A DNA stretch of 64,000 nucleotides, taken from NCBI GenBank assembly GCA_947482115.1, contig CANKII010000001.1, forward strand, positions 310,001 through 374,000, given 5' to 3'. The notes beneath the pieces are model-generated. The model saw only the letters and a list, made by a program, of their open reading frames with translations. It searched no databases and was not told the DNA's origin. Shown one piece after another: positions 53,592 through 61,806 of the stretch. Position 1 is the first letter of the stretch; each line of letters opens with the position of its first letter. Source of the stretch: Fibrobacterota bacterium (GTDB lineage Bacteria > Fibrobacterota > Fibrobacteria > UBA11236). Made by a program: the position numbers and the translations under genes.

Positions 53592-54746
53592 ATGCAACAT
53601 CAAAAAAAAATATTCCTGTCGGTTATGATGCTATTCGGAGCATTTACCGTGGCATCAGGGCAATCCATTTGGACAAAACAGACGTCAGGAACAACACAAC
53701 AACTGAATGCAGGAATATGGGCAGGAAGTCAACTTGTCATCGTAGGTGGTAGTTGCTGTATCACTCATTCAGCTGCCATACTCACTTCTTCGGATGGTAT
53801 TGCCTGGACTACAAGGAATCCAGGAACGACAAATGTGCTCTTCTCAGTTACCACGACAGGTACTCAATTAGTGGCTACCGGTAATTCAGGCACCATCTTA
53901 ACCTCACCAGATGGTGTGAATTGGACCATGCGGAATTCTGGAACAACGAAAAATTTAGACCAGGTGATTTGGACAGGCAGTCAATTGGTGGCAATAGCGG
54001 ATAGCGGAAATTTCTTGACCTCGCCTGATGCCATTACGTGGACAAGTCGGTCCACGGGATCTAAACAAGTATTGACTTCAGTGACATGGACAGGGACTCA
54101 ACTCGTGGCCGTGGGCCTTGCCGGTACCATCTGGACTTCACCAAACGGTATTACCTGGACGAATCAAAATAGTCCAACGATATATGATCTGAATTCAGTG
54201 ATATGGACAGGTACGCAATTGGTAGCTGTGGGAGGGAATGATAATAATGGTAATATTTTAACCTCTTCTGATGGCATAACATGGGTAAAGAGATCTCCCG
54301 GAGGAGGGATCTATCTGACTTCTGTGGTATGGACGGGTACGCAATTGGTAGCCGTAGGGCTCGGCGGACCTACTTCTCCAATTTCTACCTCGCCGGATGG
54401 CGTGAACTGGACAGCAAGGATTTCAGGGACGGCTTCATCTGAAGGACTCCTCTCGGTAACATGGACAGGTAACCAACTTGTGTCTGTTGGTTATAACGGG
54501 ATCATTCTGACATCACCCCAAAATTCCACGGCCATCGGATCTCAATCAGGTGTCCGAAATACTTTACTCGTTCAAAATAGGCGGGCAGTCGTTTACACAA
54601 TCTCCGGAAACAAAGTGTTTGAAATCACTTCGTTGAACACCAACCATGTTAAGATACCCACGAACGAGCTATCGCCCGGAGTGTATTTGCTTGAAATAAA
54701 TGACATTAATACGTCCCTTGTTCAGCCTTTCAGCGTGTCGAGGTAG
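53592..54746 (+). CDS. Secreted seven-repeat (beta-propeller-like) protein with T9SS-like tail
   Basis: 384-residue exported protein. The signal peptide covers about residues 1-23 (to ASGQ). Seven repeats of about 40-45 residues follow, with the consensus WTGTQLVAVGxxGTIxTSPDGITWTxRxSGT, consistent with a seven-bladed propeller. The C-terminus (QNRRAVVYTISGNKVFEI to PFSVSR) looks like the short sorting domain of type IX secretion substrates (GxxVF...LSPGVYLLEI). It has no catalytic motif that I recognise. It stands alone after tRNA-Phe, with menG 30 bp downstream. Confidence 0.75.
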   Translation: MQHQKKIFLSVMMLFGAFTVASGQSIWTKQTSGTTQQLNAGIWAGSQLVIVGGSCCITHSAAILTSSDGIAWTTRNPGTTNVLFSVTTTGTQLVATGNSGTILTSPDGVNWTMRNSGTTKNLDQVIWTGSQLVAIADSGNFLTSPDAITWTSRSTGSKQVLTSVTWTGTQLVAVGLAGTIWTSPNGITWTNQNSPTIYDLNSVIWTGTQLVAVGGNDNNGNILTSSDGITWVKRSPGGGIYLTSVVWTGTQLVAVGLGGPTSPISTSPDGVNWTARISGTASSEGLLSVTWTGNQLVSVGYNGIILTSPQNSTAIGSQSGVRNTLLVQNRRAVVYTISGNKVFEITSLNTNHVKIPTNELSPGVYLLEINDINTSLVQPFSVSR

Positions 54747-54776
54747 GAATCCGAGCAAATCGGATTATCATCACCA

Positions 54777-55460
54777 ATGTCCGAAGCCGTTCTTTCCATG
54801 TTCGATGCCATTGCAGGACGCTACGACACCCTGAATCATGTTTTGAGCCTCGGTCGTGATGTAGTCTGGCGTCGAAAGGCTGTCGCTTTGTTGCCTGCTC
54901 TAAACACCCATGCAACAGTTCTCGATCTGTGCGGTGGAACGGGAGACTTTTGTCTCGCCCTGCGAAACAGGGGAATCGAGTCTGCCTGCGTCATCGGGGA
55001 CTTCTCCCAACCGATGCTCAAGTTGGGAAAGGGTAAGGGACTTTCTGCTGAATTCATCGTTCTGGATGCTTTGAATCCACCGTTTCCCAAGCAAACTTTT
55101 GATGCCGTGCTCTGCGGTTTCGGAATGCGTAATTTGGATGACTTGGGAAACGGTATAAGACTCGTGAAAGATTTATTGAAACCCGGTGGTGTTTTCTTGA
55201 CACTGGAATTTTTCCGTCCGCAATCGGTTTTCACCCGGTTCTTTTACCGCGTACTGGCCCCGATTTTCATACCGTTTTTAGGCCGTACCATGGGTTCAAA
55301 ACGCGAAGCGTATGAATACCTTGTAAAATCAGTGCAACGATTTCGCAGCGTGGAGGAGTATGCCGCCTTGTGTCGAGCGTCCGGATTCGGCAAGGTGCAA
55401 ACACTGTCCTGCGATTTCGGAATTGCGCATGCGGTTCTGGCGGTGAAGGAAAAGGAATAG
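54777..55460 (+). CDS. ubiE: Demethylmenaquinone methyltransferase
   Basis: 227-residue SAM-dependent C-methyltransferase that makes menaquinone from demethylmenaquinone (MenG/UbiE). SAM motif I is LDLCGGTGDFCLAL (about residues 52-65), preceded by the family's FDAIAGRYDTLNHVLSLGRD (UbiE signature 1), and the second signature is the region GGVFLTLEFFRPQ. It leads a run of three quinone genes with ubiX 4 bp behind. Confidence 0.93.
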   Translation: MSEAVLSMFDAIAGRYDTLNHVLSLGRDVVWRRKAVALLPALNTHATVLDLCGGTGDFCLALRNRGIESACVIGDFSQPMLKLGKGKGLSAEFIVLDALNPPFPKQTFDAVLCGFGMRNLDDLGNGIRLVKDLLKPGGVFLTLEFFRPQSVFTRFFYRVLAPIFIPFLGRTMGSKREAYEYLVKSVQRFRSVEEYAALCRASGFGKVQTLSCDFGIAHAVLAVKEKE

Positions 55461-55464
55461 AGGA

Positions 55465-56028
55465 ATGCAAGAGCCATTCATTTTGGGAATCACCGGTGCC
55501 TCGGGAGCCATTTACGCCCATCGTTTGTTGCGTCATTTGAAAGATCTCAACGTCGAAGTTCATTTGGTGATTACAGAGCATGGAAAGCAAGTTGTGGCCT
55601 ACGAAGGACAGCAAGATTTGTTCAGCCTCGCCACCAAGGTTCACCGCAACGACGATATGTTTGCACCCATCGCCAGCGGTTCCTTTCGTCATCGCGGCAT
55701 GATCATTGCTCCCTGCACCATGGCCACACTCGGAAAGATTGCCAATGGCATCGGCGATACCTTGCTGGCCCGCGCTGCGGATGTGTGCTTGAAAGAACGC
55801 CGAAAGCTCATCGTAGTGCCGCGCGAAACACCCATGCATGCCATCCATTTTCAAAACCAAAAAACCTTGTCGGATCTTGGAGCCATCGTGTTGCCCGCCA
55901 ATCCTTCGTTCTATCTGAAACCGCAAAGCATTGACGATTTGGTGGACACGGTGCTGGCCCGTGTTCTCGATCATCTCGGTTTAGATCATCCGGTTAGCCA
56001 CCGTTGGCGCGATATGGGTCACCCCTAA
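55465..56028 (+). CDS. ubiX: UbiX-family flavin prenyltransferase
   Basis: 187-residue flavoprotein that makes prenylated FMN, the cofactor of UbiD-type decarboxylases. GITGASGAIYAHRLL is at residues 9-23, the phosphate-binding APCTMATLGKIANGIGD and VVPRETPMHAIHF motifs are intact. In the futalosine route a UbiD-like decarboxylase needs this cofactor; none is in this window. Its stop codon (CACCCCTAA) lies in the border of a palindromic element at 56019-56155. Confidence 0.92.
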   Translation: MQEPFILGITGASGAIYAHRLLRHLKDLNVEVHLVITEHGKQVVAYEGQQDLFSLATKVHRNDDMFAPIASGSFRHRGMIIAPCTMATLGKIANGIGDTLLARAADVCLKERRKLIVVPRETPMHAIHFQNQKTLSDLGAIVLPANPSFYLKPQSIDDLVDTVLARVLDHLGLDHPVSHRWRDMGHP

Positions 56029-56155
56029 CCCCAGCCCCTTTCCCCTCTTGAGGGGAAAGGGGACGTAGTTAAAGAAAATGAACAACAACGAAATTTCAAA
56101 AGACCCACGTGAAACTTCCTCCCCTCAAGAGGGGAGGAAGCAAAAAGGTGGGGTG
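56019..56155. repeat. Nested inverted-repeat element reaching into ubiA
   Basis: Outer TCACCCC (56019-56025) and GGGGTGA (56149-56155) enclose two strong dyads: a 13-bp stem CCCCTTTCCCCTC/GAGGGGAAAGGGG with a TT loop (56035-56062) and a 12-bp stem CTTCCTCCCCTC/GAGGGGAGGAAG with an AA loop (56115-56140). Architecture resembles the element at 17865-18071. It supplies the ubiX stop and about the first 26 codons of ubiA. Confidence 0.75.
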
Positions 56156-57013
56156 ATTCATAAACTCCGCCACTTCCTGGGACTAGTCCGTTTTTCACAC
56201 ACGTTATTTGCCATGCCGTTCGCGTTGGCTTCGATGTTGTGGGCCGCGAAGGGATGGCCGGGTTGGCGCATCTTCGGATTGGTGATTTTGTGCATGGTAT
56301 TCTGCCGCAATGCCGCCATGGCTTTCAACCGCCTTGCCGATGCGGGCATCGATGCACAAAATCCCCGTACGATTCGACGGCATCTTCCCTCGGGAATTTT
56401 AAACCGCAAGGAAGTGCTTTTGTTTTTCGCCGCCAACAGCATTTTGTTTGTGGTGACCACGGTATTCATCAACCGGTTGGCTTTTGCGTTATCCATTCCC
56501 GCATTAATTGCCGTGTGTTTTTATTCGTTGACCAAACGCTTCACCGCCTTGTCCCATTTGTTCCTCGGACTGGCCATAGGCATTTCTCCTGTGGGCGCTT
56601 GGATCGCAGTGCGCGGCAGTTTCGGTATGGAAGCCATTCTACTTTGCCTGTCCCTGCTTTTCTGGATCGCAGGATTCGACATCATCTATGCCACCCAGGA
56701 TCAGGCTTTTGATTCCAAGGCGGGATTGCATTCGCTGGTAGTGCGCTTCGGAGTTGCACGTGCCTTGCGCATCAGCATGTTGCTGCATATCGCCATGCTG
56801 GGATGTCTCATTACAATCGAGGCTTTATTTCATTTGGGAATGCCGTTCCGCATCGCACTCGGCATCACAACGGGTTTGCTGGCTTATCTGCATCTGTTCC
56901 GGCGCAGCAATTCACTGGACGGGTTGAATCAGGATTTCTTCCAGGCGAATATCGCTGTTAGTTGCGTGGTGTTTCTCGGAATCGCAGGAGCAGTTTTCCT
57001 GCCGAAACTCTAA
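56078..57013 (+). CDS. ubiA: UbiA-family prenyltransferase (MqnP-like)
   Basis: 311-residue membrane prenyltransferase that attaches the polyprenyl tail to the quinone ring precursor. The first Asp-rich motif is NRLADAGIDAQNPRT (about residues 88-102) and the second DIIYATQDQAFDSKAG (about 207-222); about eight membrane helices are predicted. The conserved protein starts near HKLRHFLGLVRFSHTLFA; the preceding 26 residues (including SSPQEGRKQKGG) derive from a palindromic element and are probably a species-specific extension. Context with ubiE, ubiX and mqnE points to menaquinone. Confidence 0.87.
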   Translation: MNNNEISKDPRETSSPQEGRKQKGGVIHKLRHFLGLVRFSHTLFAMPFALASMLWAAKGWPGWRIFGLVILCMVFCRNAAMAFNRLADAGIDAQNPRTIRRHLPSGILNRKEVLLFFAANSILFVVTTVFINRLAFALSIPALIAVCFYSLTKRFTALSHLFLGLAIGISPVGAWIAVRGSFGMEAILLCLSLLFWIAGFDIIYATQDQAFDSKAGLHSLVVRFGVARALRISMLLHIAMLGCLITIEALFHLGMPFRIALGITTGLLAYLHLFRRSNSLDGLNQDFFQANIAVSCVVFLGIAGAVFLPKL

Positions 57014-57024
57014 CGGAGGTACCC

Positions 57025-57633
57025 ATGAACCAAGAGCCGATGTACCACGATGGGATGCGCCAGCTTCAGGACATCCGCGAAACAAGGCCCCTCGCGGATC
57101 GTCTGGAGCAAGTAACGGTCCACACCGAGTTCACCGCCCAGGACCGTGCGTTCATCGAGACCCGTTCCATGTTCTTCGTCGCCACCACCGATGCTCAAGG
57201 CCAACCCGAGTGCTCCTACAAGGGTGGTTTGCCCGGATTCGTGCGTGTTCTTGACGAGAAAACACTTGCGTTTCCCGATTATGATGGCAATGGAATGTAC
57301 CGATCCTGGGGCAATGTGCTTGTAAACCCAAAGATCGCCATGCTTTTTTTGGATTTCGAATCCCCCAAGCGTCTTCGCGTCAATGGCAAGGCGCGAATCA
57401 GCAGCGATGATCCACTATTAGGTGAGTTTCCGGGCGCGGTCTTCATGGTTCGAGTTGAAGTGGAACGAATCTTTCCAAACTGTCCACGGTACGTTCACAA
57501 GATGCACATTGTCGAATATTCAACGTACGCCCCGCGGCCCGAACATACGCCGCCAGTACCCGGTTGGAAGACCTCCGATGCGTTTCGCGATTTTCTACCG
57601 CAGCGCGATCGCTCCGGTGACAGGAAAGAGTAA
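57025..57633 (+). CDS. Pyridoxamine-phosphate-oxidase-like FMN-binding protein
   Basis: 202-residue protein of the split-barrel FMN-binding (PNPOx-like) superfamily. The strand pattern MFFVATTDAQGQPECSYKGG, then LAFPDYDGNGMYRSWGNVLVNPKIAMLFL and KRLRVNGKARI, is characteristic. These proteins bind FMN or related flavins and often have oxidoreductase activity on unknown substrates. ATG 57025 has ACGGAGGT upstream. It follows ubiA by 11 bp and could be in the same transcript; a quinone role is possible but unproven. Confidence 0.82.
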   Translation: MNQEPMYHDGMRQLQDIRETRPLADRLEQVTVHTEFTAQDRAFIETRSMFFVATTDAQGQPECSYKGGLPGFVRVLDEKTLAFPDYDGNGMYRSWGNVLVNPKIAMLFLDFESPKRLRVNGKARISSDDPLLGEFPGAVFMVRVEVERIFPNCPRYVHKMHIVEYSTYAPRPEHTPPVPGWKTSDAFRDFLPQRDRSGDRKE

Positions 57634-57661
57634 CCCTCGCTGGGCCCAGGTTTAGTCTGGC

Positions 57662-58156
57662 TTAGGAGGCGGTAACAGCCTCCATCAACCTCGCGTGCCA
57701 GCTCTTGGCGGCAGGCAGGGAAAAACGGCCTTCCAGAATTGTGTTCGTCTCCCTTACCGTCGTATCGAAAACCACCGTATCGGGACGGATGAGTCCCTCC
57801 CTTGCCCGGCGTTTGAATTCGAGCCGATCCACATCGACCACAGGGCCCTTGTCATCGCGATAAAAAATTCGCGCAGCGCCCATCCATTCCAAACCAAGGG
57901 TTTTTCCCAAATCCTGCATGGTGAACAACAAGTCATCCCGGCTACAACCGGAAATTTCCATGGGGCGGTGAGCAACCACCACAAAACGATCTTCCAACAC
58001 GGTAAAGCCTCCCTGAACGGGAGAACCATGGCTGTTCCAACCCGGCAGAAAGGATTCGAGTTTTTTTTGAATCTCTACGGCATCTTTCCCCAATGCCCGC
58101 GAAGCCGGGAATATCAAACAGGGAAAGCCTGCAAAACTTTGAAGTTCCTGAGTCAT
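57662..58156 (-). CDS. Conserved FCB-type protein of unknown function
   Basis: 164-residue soluble protein related to a family widespread in Bacteroidota that databases often label, without evidence, ABC transporter ATPase; no Walker motif is present. Shared features are FLPGWNSHGSPVQGGFTVL, DRFVVVAHRPMEISGCSRDD, DTVVFDTTVRETNTILEGRF and SWHARLM at the end. The ATG at 58156 overlaps the lipoprotein stop by 4 bp (ATGA), so translation is probably coupled. Function unknown. Its presence supports the FCB assignment. Confidence 0.75.
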   Translation of the reverse strand: MTQELQSFAGFPCLIFPASRALGKDAVEIQKKLESFLPGWNSHGSPVQGGFTVLEDRFVVVAHRPMEISGCSRDDLLFTMQDLGKTLGLEWMGAARIFYRDDKGPVVDVDRLEFKRRAREGLIRPDTVVFDTTVRETNTILEGRFSLPAAKSWHARLMEAVTAS

Positions 58157-58839
58157 TGCGCTGTAATCTCCCGCCATAAAACCACCGCACCGGTGTCCCC
58201 GGTGCTGGAATAAAATCCCGGCCTTTTTTCGTACAAATGCACTAGTCCGTTGTAACCCATCGAATATCTCGCCGTGGCCACTGCGACTCCGCCGTAGTAA
58301 GTGGTTTCGGCAAAGGCCCAACACTCGACATTGGTTTTCACGGTCCCTATTTTTTGGAGGACGGTGTCCATGCCGATCAACTGGCGCACAAAGCGCAAAT
58401 CTCCAGTGATCGTATCCAGACGCCAGCCGATTTGCGGAGTGGCTGGGAAACCCAATGCCGCGCCGGGGTCGGGAATGGAAACCGCCGTACTGTCCAGCTG
58501 AATTTTGGCGGGATTGAATCCCATCTGGGTGATTATGGATGCCGACAGGGCTTTTCCATCACCCGTGTTAAAATGGACACGCACCGGGGAGACACCTCCC
58601 GTTTTCGTGACAGTGAAAGTCCTTGAAGCCGTGGAAGTGTCGCGGGATCCGATTTTCCACCCTTCCTTCCAGGTGTATGACCGGGCAGACAAGCTTGAAA
58701 ACGCATCCACCTCAGGGTTCAATTGCGCAGGATGCGGAATGAACGGGATGGGTGTCGGGGAAGTCGACGAACCAAAAAAATCACATCCACACAGGAAAAA
58801 GCAGCCCATGGCCGCTGTAGAAATCGTTCTCCAATTCAT
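58153..58839 (-). CDS. Putative lipoprotein
   Basis: 228-residue exported protein. The signal sequence ends in a lipobox FLCGC (Cys at about residue 19). A Pro-rich linker (SPTPIPFIPHPAQ) leads to a predicted beta-rich domain. No known domain recognised. ATG 58839 (MNWRTIST) is used because it gives a standard lipoprotein signal length. It is coupled to the downstream FCB-type gene. Confidence 0.65.
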   Translation of the reverse strand: MNWRTISTAAMGCFFLCGCDFFGSSTSPTPIPFIPHPAQLNPEVDAFSSLSARSYTWKEGWKIGSRDTSTASRTFTVTKTGGVSPVRVHFNTGDGKALSASIITQMGFNPAKIQLDSTAVSIPDPGAALGFPATPQIGWRLDTITGDLRFVRQLIGMDTVLQKIGTVKTNVECWAFAETTYYGGVAVATARYSMGYNGLVHLYEKRPGFYSSTGDTGAVVLWREITAQ

Positions 58840-58904
58840 GGGGATCAATATACTACCCGCCATATTGCATGCTATCTGACTGGATACCGTTTATTTTTGA
58901 ACGC

Positions 58905-59369
58905 ATGAAACCACTCGATAAATTGAAATCCCTCGGACTCGAACTGCCTTCCGCGCCCAAACCGCAAGGCTGGTATGTCCCTGTTGCTCGCACCGGAAAT
59001 CTCGTATTCGTTTCCGGTCAATTGCCTCTTCGCAATGGCGAAGTTGCGATGCGCGGAAAAGTGGGGGAGACGCTGACGATTGAAGACGGACGTGAAGCAG
59101 CCCGTTTGTGCCTTCTCAACGTGCTGGCGGCATTGGAAGGAAACGACTGTCCATTGGCTTCGGTTAGCCGTGTGGTGAAGCTGACGGGCTTCGTGCAATC
59201 TTCCGCAGATTTTCACGAGCAACCCAAGGTTCTGAACGCCGCTTCGGAATTGCTGACGGAAATATTTGGTGAATCCGGGCGTCATGCACGTGCGGTAATC
59301 GGGGCAGTTGCACTGCCCCTCAACGCAGCCGTGGAGATTGAAGCGATTTTTGAATTGAAACCGGAATAG
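58905..59369 (+). CDS. RidA-family enamine/imine deaminase
   Basis: 154-residue RidA/YjgF-family protein. The strand GNLVFVSGQLPLRNGEV and the region RVVKLTGFVQSSADFHEQPKVLN are typical of the longer YjgF branch (about 150 residues). The Arg that binds the carboxylate in RidA (usually C-terminal R-A-x-V-x-V) is in GRHARAVIGAVALPL. It detoxifies reactive enamine/imine intermediates or has a related role. The gene is alone and convergent with brxA. Confidence 0.9.
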   Translation: MKPLDKLKSLGLELPSAPKPQGWYVPVARTGNLVFVSGQLPLRNGEVAMRGKVGETLTIEDGREAARLCLLNVLAALEGNDCPLASVSRVVKLTGFVQSSADFHEQPKVLNAASELLTEIFGESGRHARAVIGAVALPLNAAVEIEAIFELKPE

Positions 59370-59381
59370 TCCGCAACAGAC

Positions 59382-59819
59382 TCAGCAATATTCGTTAATC
59401 GCCGCGGCGATTTGACTGCCAAGTTCGTTGGCATCGCGTCCGGCTATTTGATGGCGCTCCAGCATGAACACCACTTCTCCGTCCTTCATCAAGGTGATGG
59501 TGGGGGAGGATGGCGGATAGCCCACGAAATAAGAACGCGCTTTGGCCGTTGCCTCGCGATCATTGCCGGCAAAGACAGTAATGGCGGTATCGGGTTTCTT
59601 TGCAGAATGGGCCAGAGCCACAGCCACTCCGGGGCGTGCATTGGCCGCCGCACAGCCGCACACCGAGTTCACCACGACAAGAGCGGTTCCCTTGCCCGGA
59701 GCGAGATACTGATCCACAGCTTCGGGGGTTTTGGTTTCAACAATTCCCAAGTCCGCCAATTCCTGGCGCATGGGGGCAATGAGTTCTTCGTCGTACATCA
59801 TGATTTTTTCTTTCTTCAT
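59382..59819 (-). CDS. brxA: BrxA/BrxB-family bacilliredoxin
   Basis: 145-residue thioredoxin-like protein of the YphP/YqiW family, which removes bacillithiol from protein thiols. The active site is in NSVCGCAAANARPGVA (CGC, about residues 53-55), and YFVGYPPSSPTITLMKDGEVV is also conserved, as is the C-terminal Cys. The ATG could be 59819 or 59801 (MMYDEELIAPMRQEL, closer to relatives). Its presence suggests a bacillithiol-type low-molecular-weight thiol, as in Firmicutes and Bacteroidota. Confidence 0.9.
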   Translation of the reverse strand: MKKEKIMMYDEELIAPMRQELADLGIVETKTPEAVDQYLAPGKGTALVVVNSVCGCAAANARPGVAVALAHSAKKPDTAITVFAGNDREATAKARSYFVGYPPSSPTITLMKDGEVVFMLERHQIAGRDANELGSQIAAAINEYC

Positions 59820-59874
59820 TGCGGCTTACAAAAACCGCATAAGTCTAATCTATTTAACGTCTTACAAAAGTATA

Positions 59875-61197
59875 CTAAATCGATAATGATTTTTCCACCA
59901 CAGAGTTTTCCATGGGCTGGAATCCCTGCCAACTTTGCTGACAAGCCTCAATCTGAAGCATTTTCCGCTCTTTTTTCTTCCAGGTCAGATTTACCGGGAG
60001 CAGGCCAAAATTGAAGTTCATGGGTTGAAAGTCGGGATTGGGACTGGTGAGATGGGAAACCAAGGCAGCTATGCAGGATGGCTCCGGCCATTTGAAATCG
60101 TTGTTTCCGGACAAGGCTGCGTGAATACATGAAGCCGCATAAAGCCCAGTTGAAAGAGCTTCCGTGTAACCCTCGGCACCCGTAAGCTGTCCCGCGCAAA
60201 AAATATTCGTGCCTTTAATTCGCAGCGTACCGTCCAATATTTTCGGGGAATCCACGAAGGTGTTGCGATGCATGGCTCCAAAACGGGCAAATGTCGCCGT
60301 ACGCAATCCGGGAAGACTCGTGAGAATTTCCTTTTGCGTGCCCCATTTGAGCCGCGTCTGGAATCCCACGAGGTTGTACAACGTCTTTTGCCGGTTCTCC
60401 GTCCGCAATTGAATGACCGCGAAGGGGATTTTCCCTGTGCGTGGATCGTGCAAACCAATCGGACGCATGGGGCCGTATCGCAAGGTATCCGGACCGCGCC
60501 GCGCCATTTCCTCGATGGGCAGACAACCTTCGAAGAGCTGCTTCTTCTCAAACGGCTTGGGTTCCACCGTGTCCGCCTGCACCAAGGCTTCGACAAAGGC
60601 GTAATACTGTTCCTTGTCCAGGGGAACATTGATGAAGTCCGGTTCTTCGCCCTTGTCCCAGCGATTCTTGGTGAACAAAAATTCCTGTTCCAGACTGTCT
60701 GCCATAACAACCGGTGCGATGGAGTCGAAGAAAAAGAGCCGTGAGCTTCCGATCAACGCGAACAGTTTTTGAGCCAATGTTTCCGAGGTCAAAGGCCCCG
60801 TAGCGATCAAAGTCCATGCTTGTGGATCAAGCTCGCTGACTTCTTCGTTTATCACCCGGATATTGGATCGACTTTCAATCGCTTGTTTCACCCGGGATGA
60901 AAAATCCTCACGGTTAATGGCCAGACTTTCACCCGCAGGCACGCGAGATTCAAATGCCAACGGCAGAAGCTTGGAACCCATGCGCGCTAATTCCTCTTTG
61001 AGTAATCCATGCGCAGAAGTAAGAGCAAGGCCTTTGAAAGAATTGGAACAGACCAGCTCCGCGAAGTCACCGGTTTTATGTGCGGGCGTTTGCACCACAG
61101 GACGCATTTCATATAGATCGACCTCATGCCCCGCATCTGCAAGTTGCAATGCAGCTTCACTGCCGGACAGGCCGCCACCGATGACTTTAATGCGCAT
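59875..61197 (-). CDS. trmFO: FADH2-dependent tRNA m5U54 methyltransferase
   Basis: 440-residue flavoprotein that methylates U54 in tRNA with methylenetetrahydrofolate as carbon donor. FAD motif GGGLSGSEAALQLADAG is at residues 7-23, conserved ELVCSNSFKG (Cys at about 50) and the C-terminal FCAGQLTGAEGYTEALSTG, with the second conserved Cys, are intact. Length is standard. It precedes, on its strand, brxA by 55 bp. Confidence 0.96.
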   Translation of the reverse strand: MRIKVIGGGLSGSEAALQLADAGHEVDLYEMRPVVQTPAHKTGDFAELVCSNSFKGLALTSAHGLLKEELARMGSKLLPLAFESRVPAGESLAINREDFSSRVKQAIESRSNIRVINEEVSELDPQAWTLIATGPLTSETLAQKLFALIGSSRLFFFDSIAPVVMADSLEQEFLFTKNRWDKGEEPDFINVPLDKEQYYAFVEALVQADTVEPKPFEKKQLFEGCLPIEEMARRGPDTLRYGPMRPIGLHDPRTGKIPFAVIQLRTENRQKTLYNLVGFQTRLKWGTQKEILTSLPGLRTATFARFGAMHRNTFVDSPKILDGTLRIKGTNIFCAGQLTGAEGYTEALSTGLYAASCIHAALSGNNDFKWPEPSCIAALVSHLTSPNPDFQPMNFNFGLLPVNLTWKKKERKMLQIEACQQSWQGFQPMENSVVEKSLSI

Positions 61198-61204
61198 GAA
61201 TGCT

Positions 61205-61771
61205 TTAGGGTGTGTCGGAAAAATATTCTATGGATCCGGAAACAAAGACGGAACTATCCGCGCTTGTAACCGAGGAAAAGAGGTTTGTTTTGATATAAAA
61301 GACCCCGCGTGTATTTCCATTATAGTTGCCGTGATCTGTCACACTGAGTACATAGCTATTATCAGGCCCCGCCAATGTCGGAGCACCCAGGCGCTCTGTG
61401 TGAATTTGCCAGTACTCCGCAAAGTTCACATTATCGTAGTCCACATGAAAGATTGAATGAGTGCTAAGGCCATTAAGCGGTAAACTCAGGGCGTTAGCGG
61501 AATTTGCGGCTGCAAAACCTGTATCATTCCAACGGTAAGTCAGGGAAAAAGTTACCGGACATGCCTCGCTTAGGATCGCTAAATCGGCGGCGGCGGTTGT
61601 TGTGGATAGCAGGAAGTATCGGTCCGTCGGTGTCAGCACTTTTGACAAAGTGACTGACTGACTGTGTCCACTGCAAGTAACATCCGTACTAAGAAAACCG
61701 CAACCGGAGAAAAGTGAGGCTAGTGCAAAAAACAGACTGAATTTGATCGGGTTGGGAATGGAAAAAGTCAT
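61205..61771 (-). CDS. Putative lipoprotein, paralogue of the next gene
   Basis: 188-residue exported protein with lipobox LFSGC (about residue 24). It shares with the protein at 61807 the patterns LSEACPVTFSLTY, SIFHVDYDNVNFAEYWQIH, DHGNYNGNTRGVFYIKTNL and GSIEYFS, so it arose by tandem duplication. The start at 61771 is set by homology with the paralogue; the paralogue's AAGGAG ribosome site here reads AAGCAG, so translation may be weaker. A start 13 codons upstream is possible. No domain recognised. Confidence 0.65.
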   Translation of the reverse strand: MTFSIPNPIKFSLFFALASLFSGCGFLSTDVTCSGHSQSVTLSKVLTPTDRYFLLSTTTAAADLAILSEACPVTFSLTYRWNDTGFAAANSANALSLPLNGLSTHSIFHVDYDNVNFAEYWQIHTERLGAPTLAGPDNSYVLSVTDHGNYNGNTRGVFYIKTNLFSSVTSADSSVFVSGSIEYFSDTP

Positions 61772-61806
61772 GGCTGTCTGCTTAAAAAAATCTGATCCGT
61801 TTTTAT

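Noticed and set aside
59301-59319. GGGGCAGT-TGC-ACTGCCCC hairpin in the RidA gene
   Set aside because: It encodes conserved residues of the family (VIGAVALPL), so the symmetry is probably chance, not an inserted repeat.
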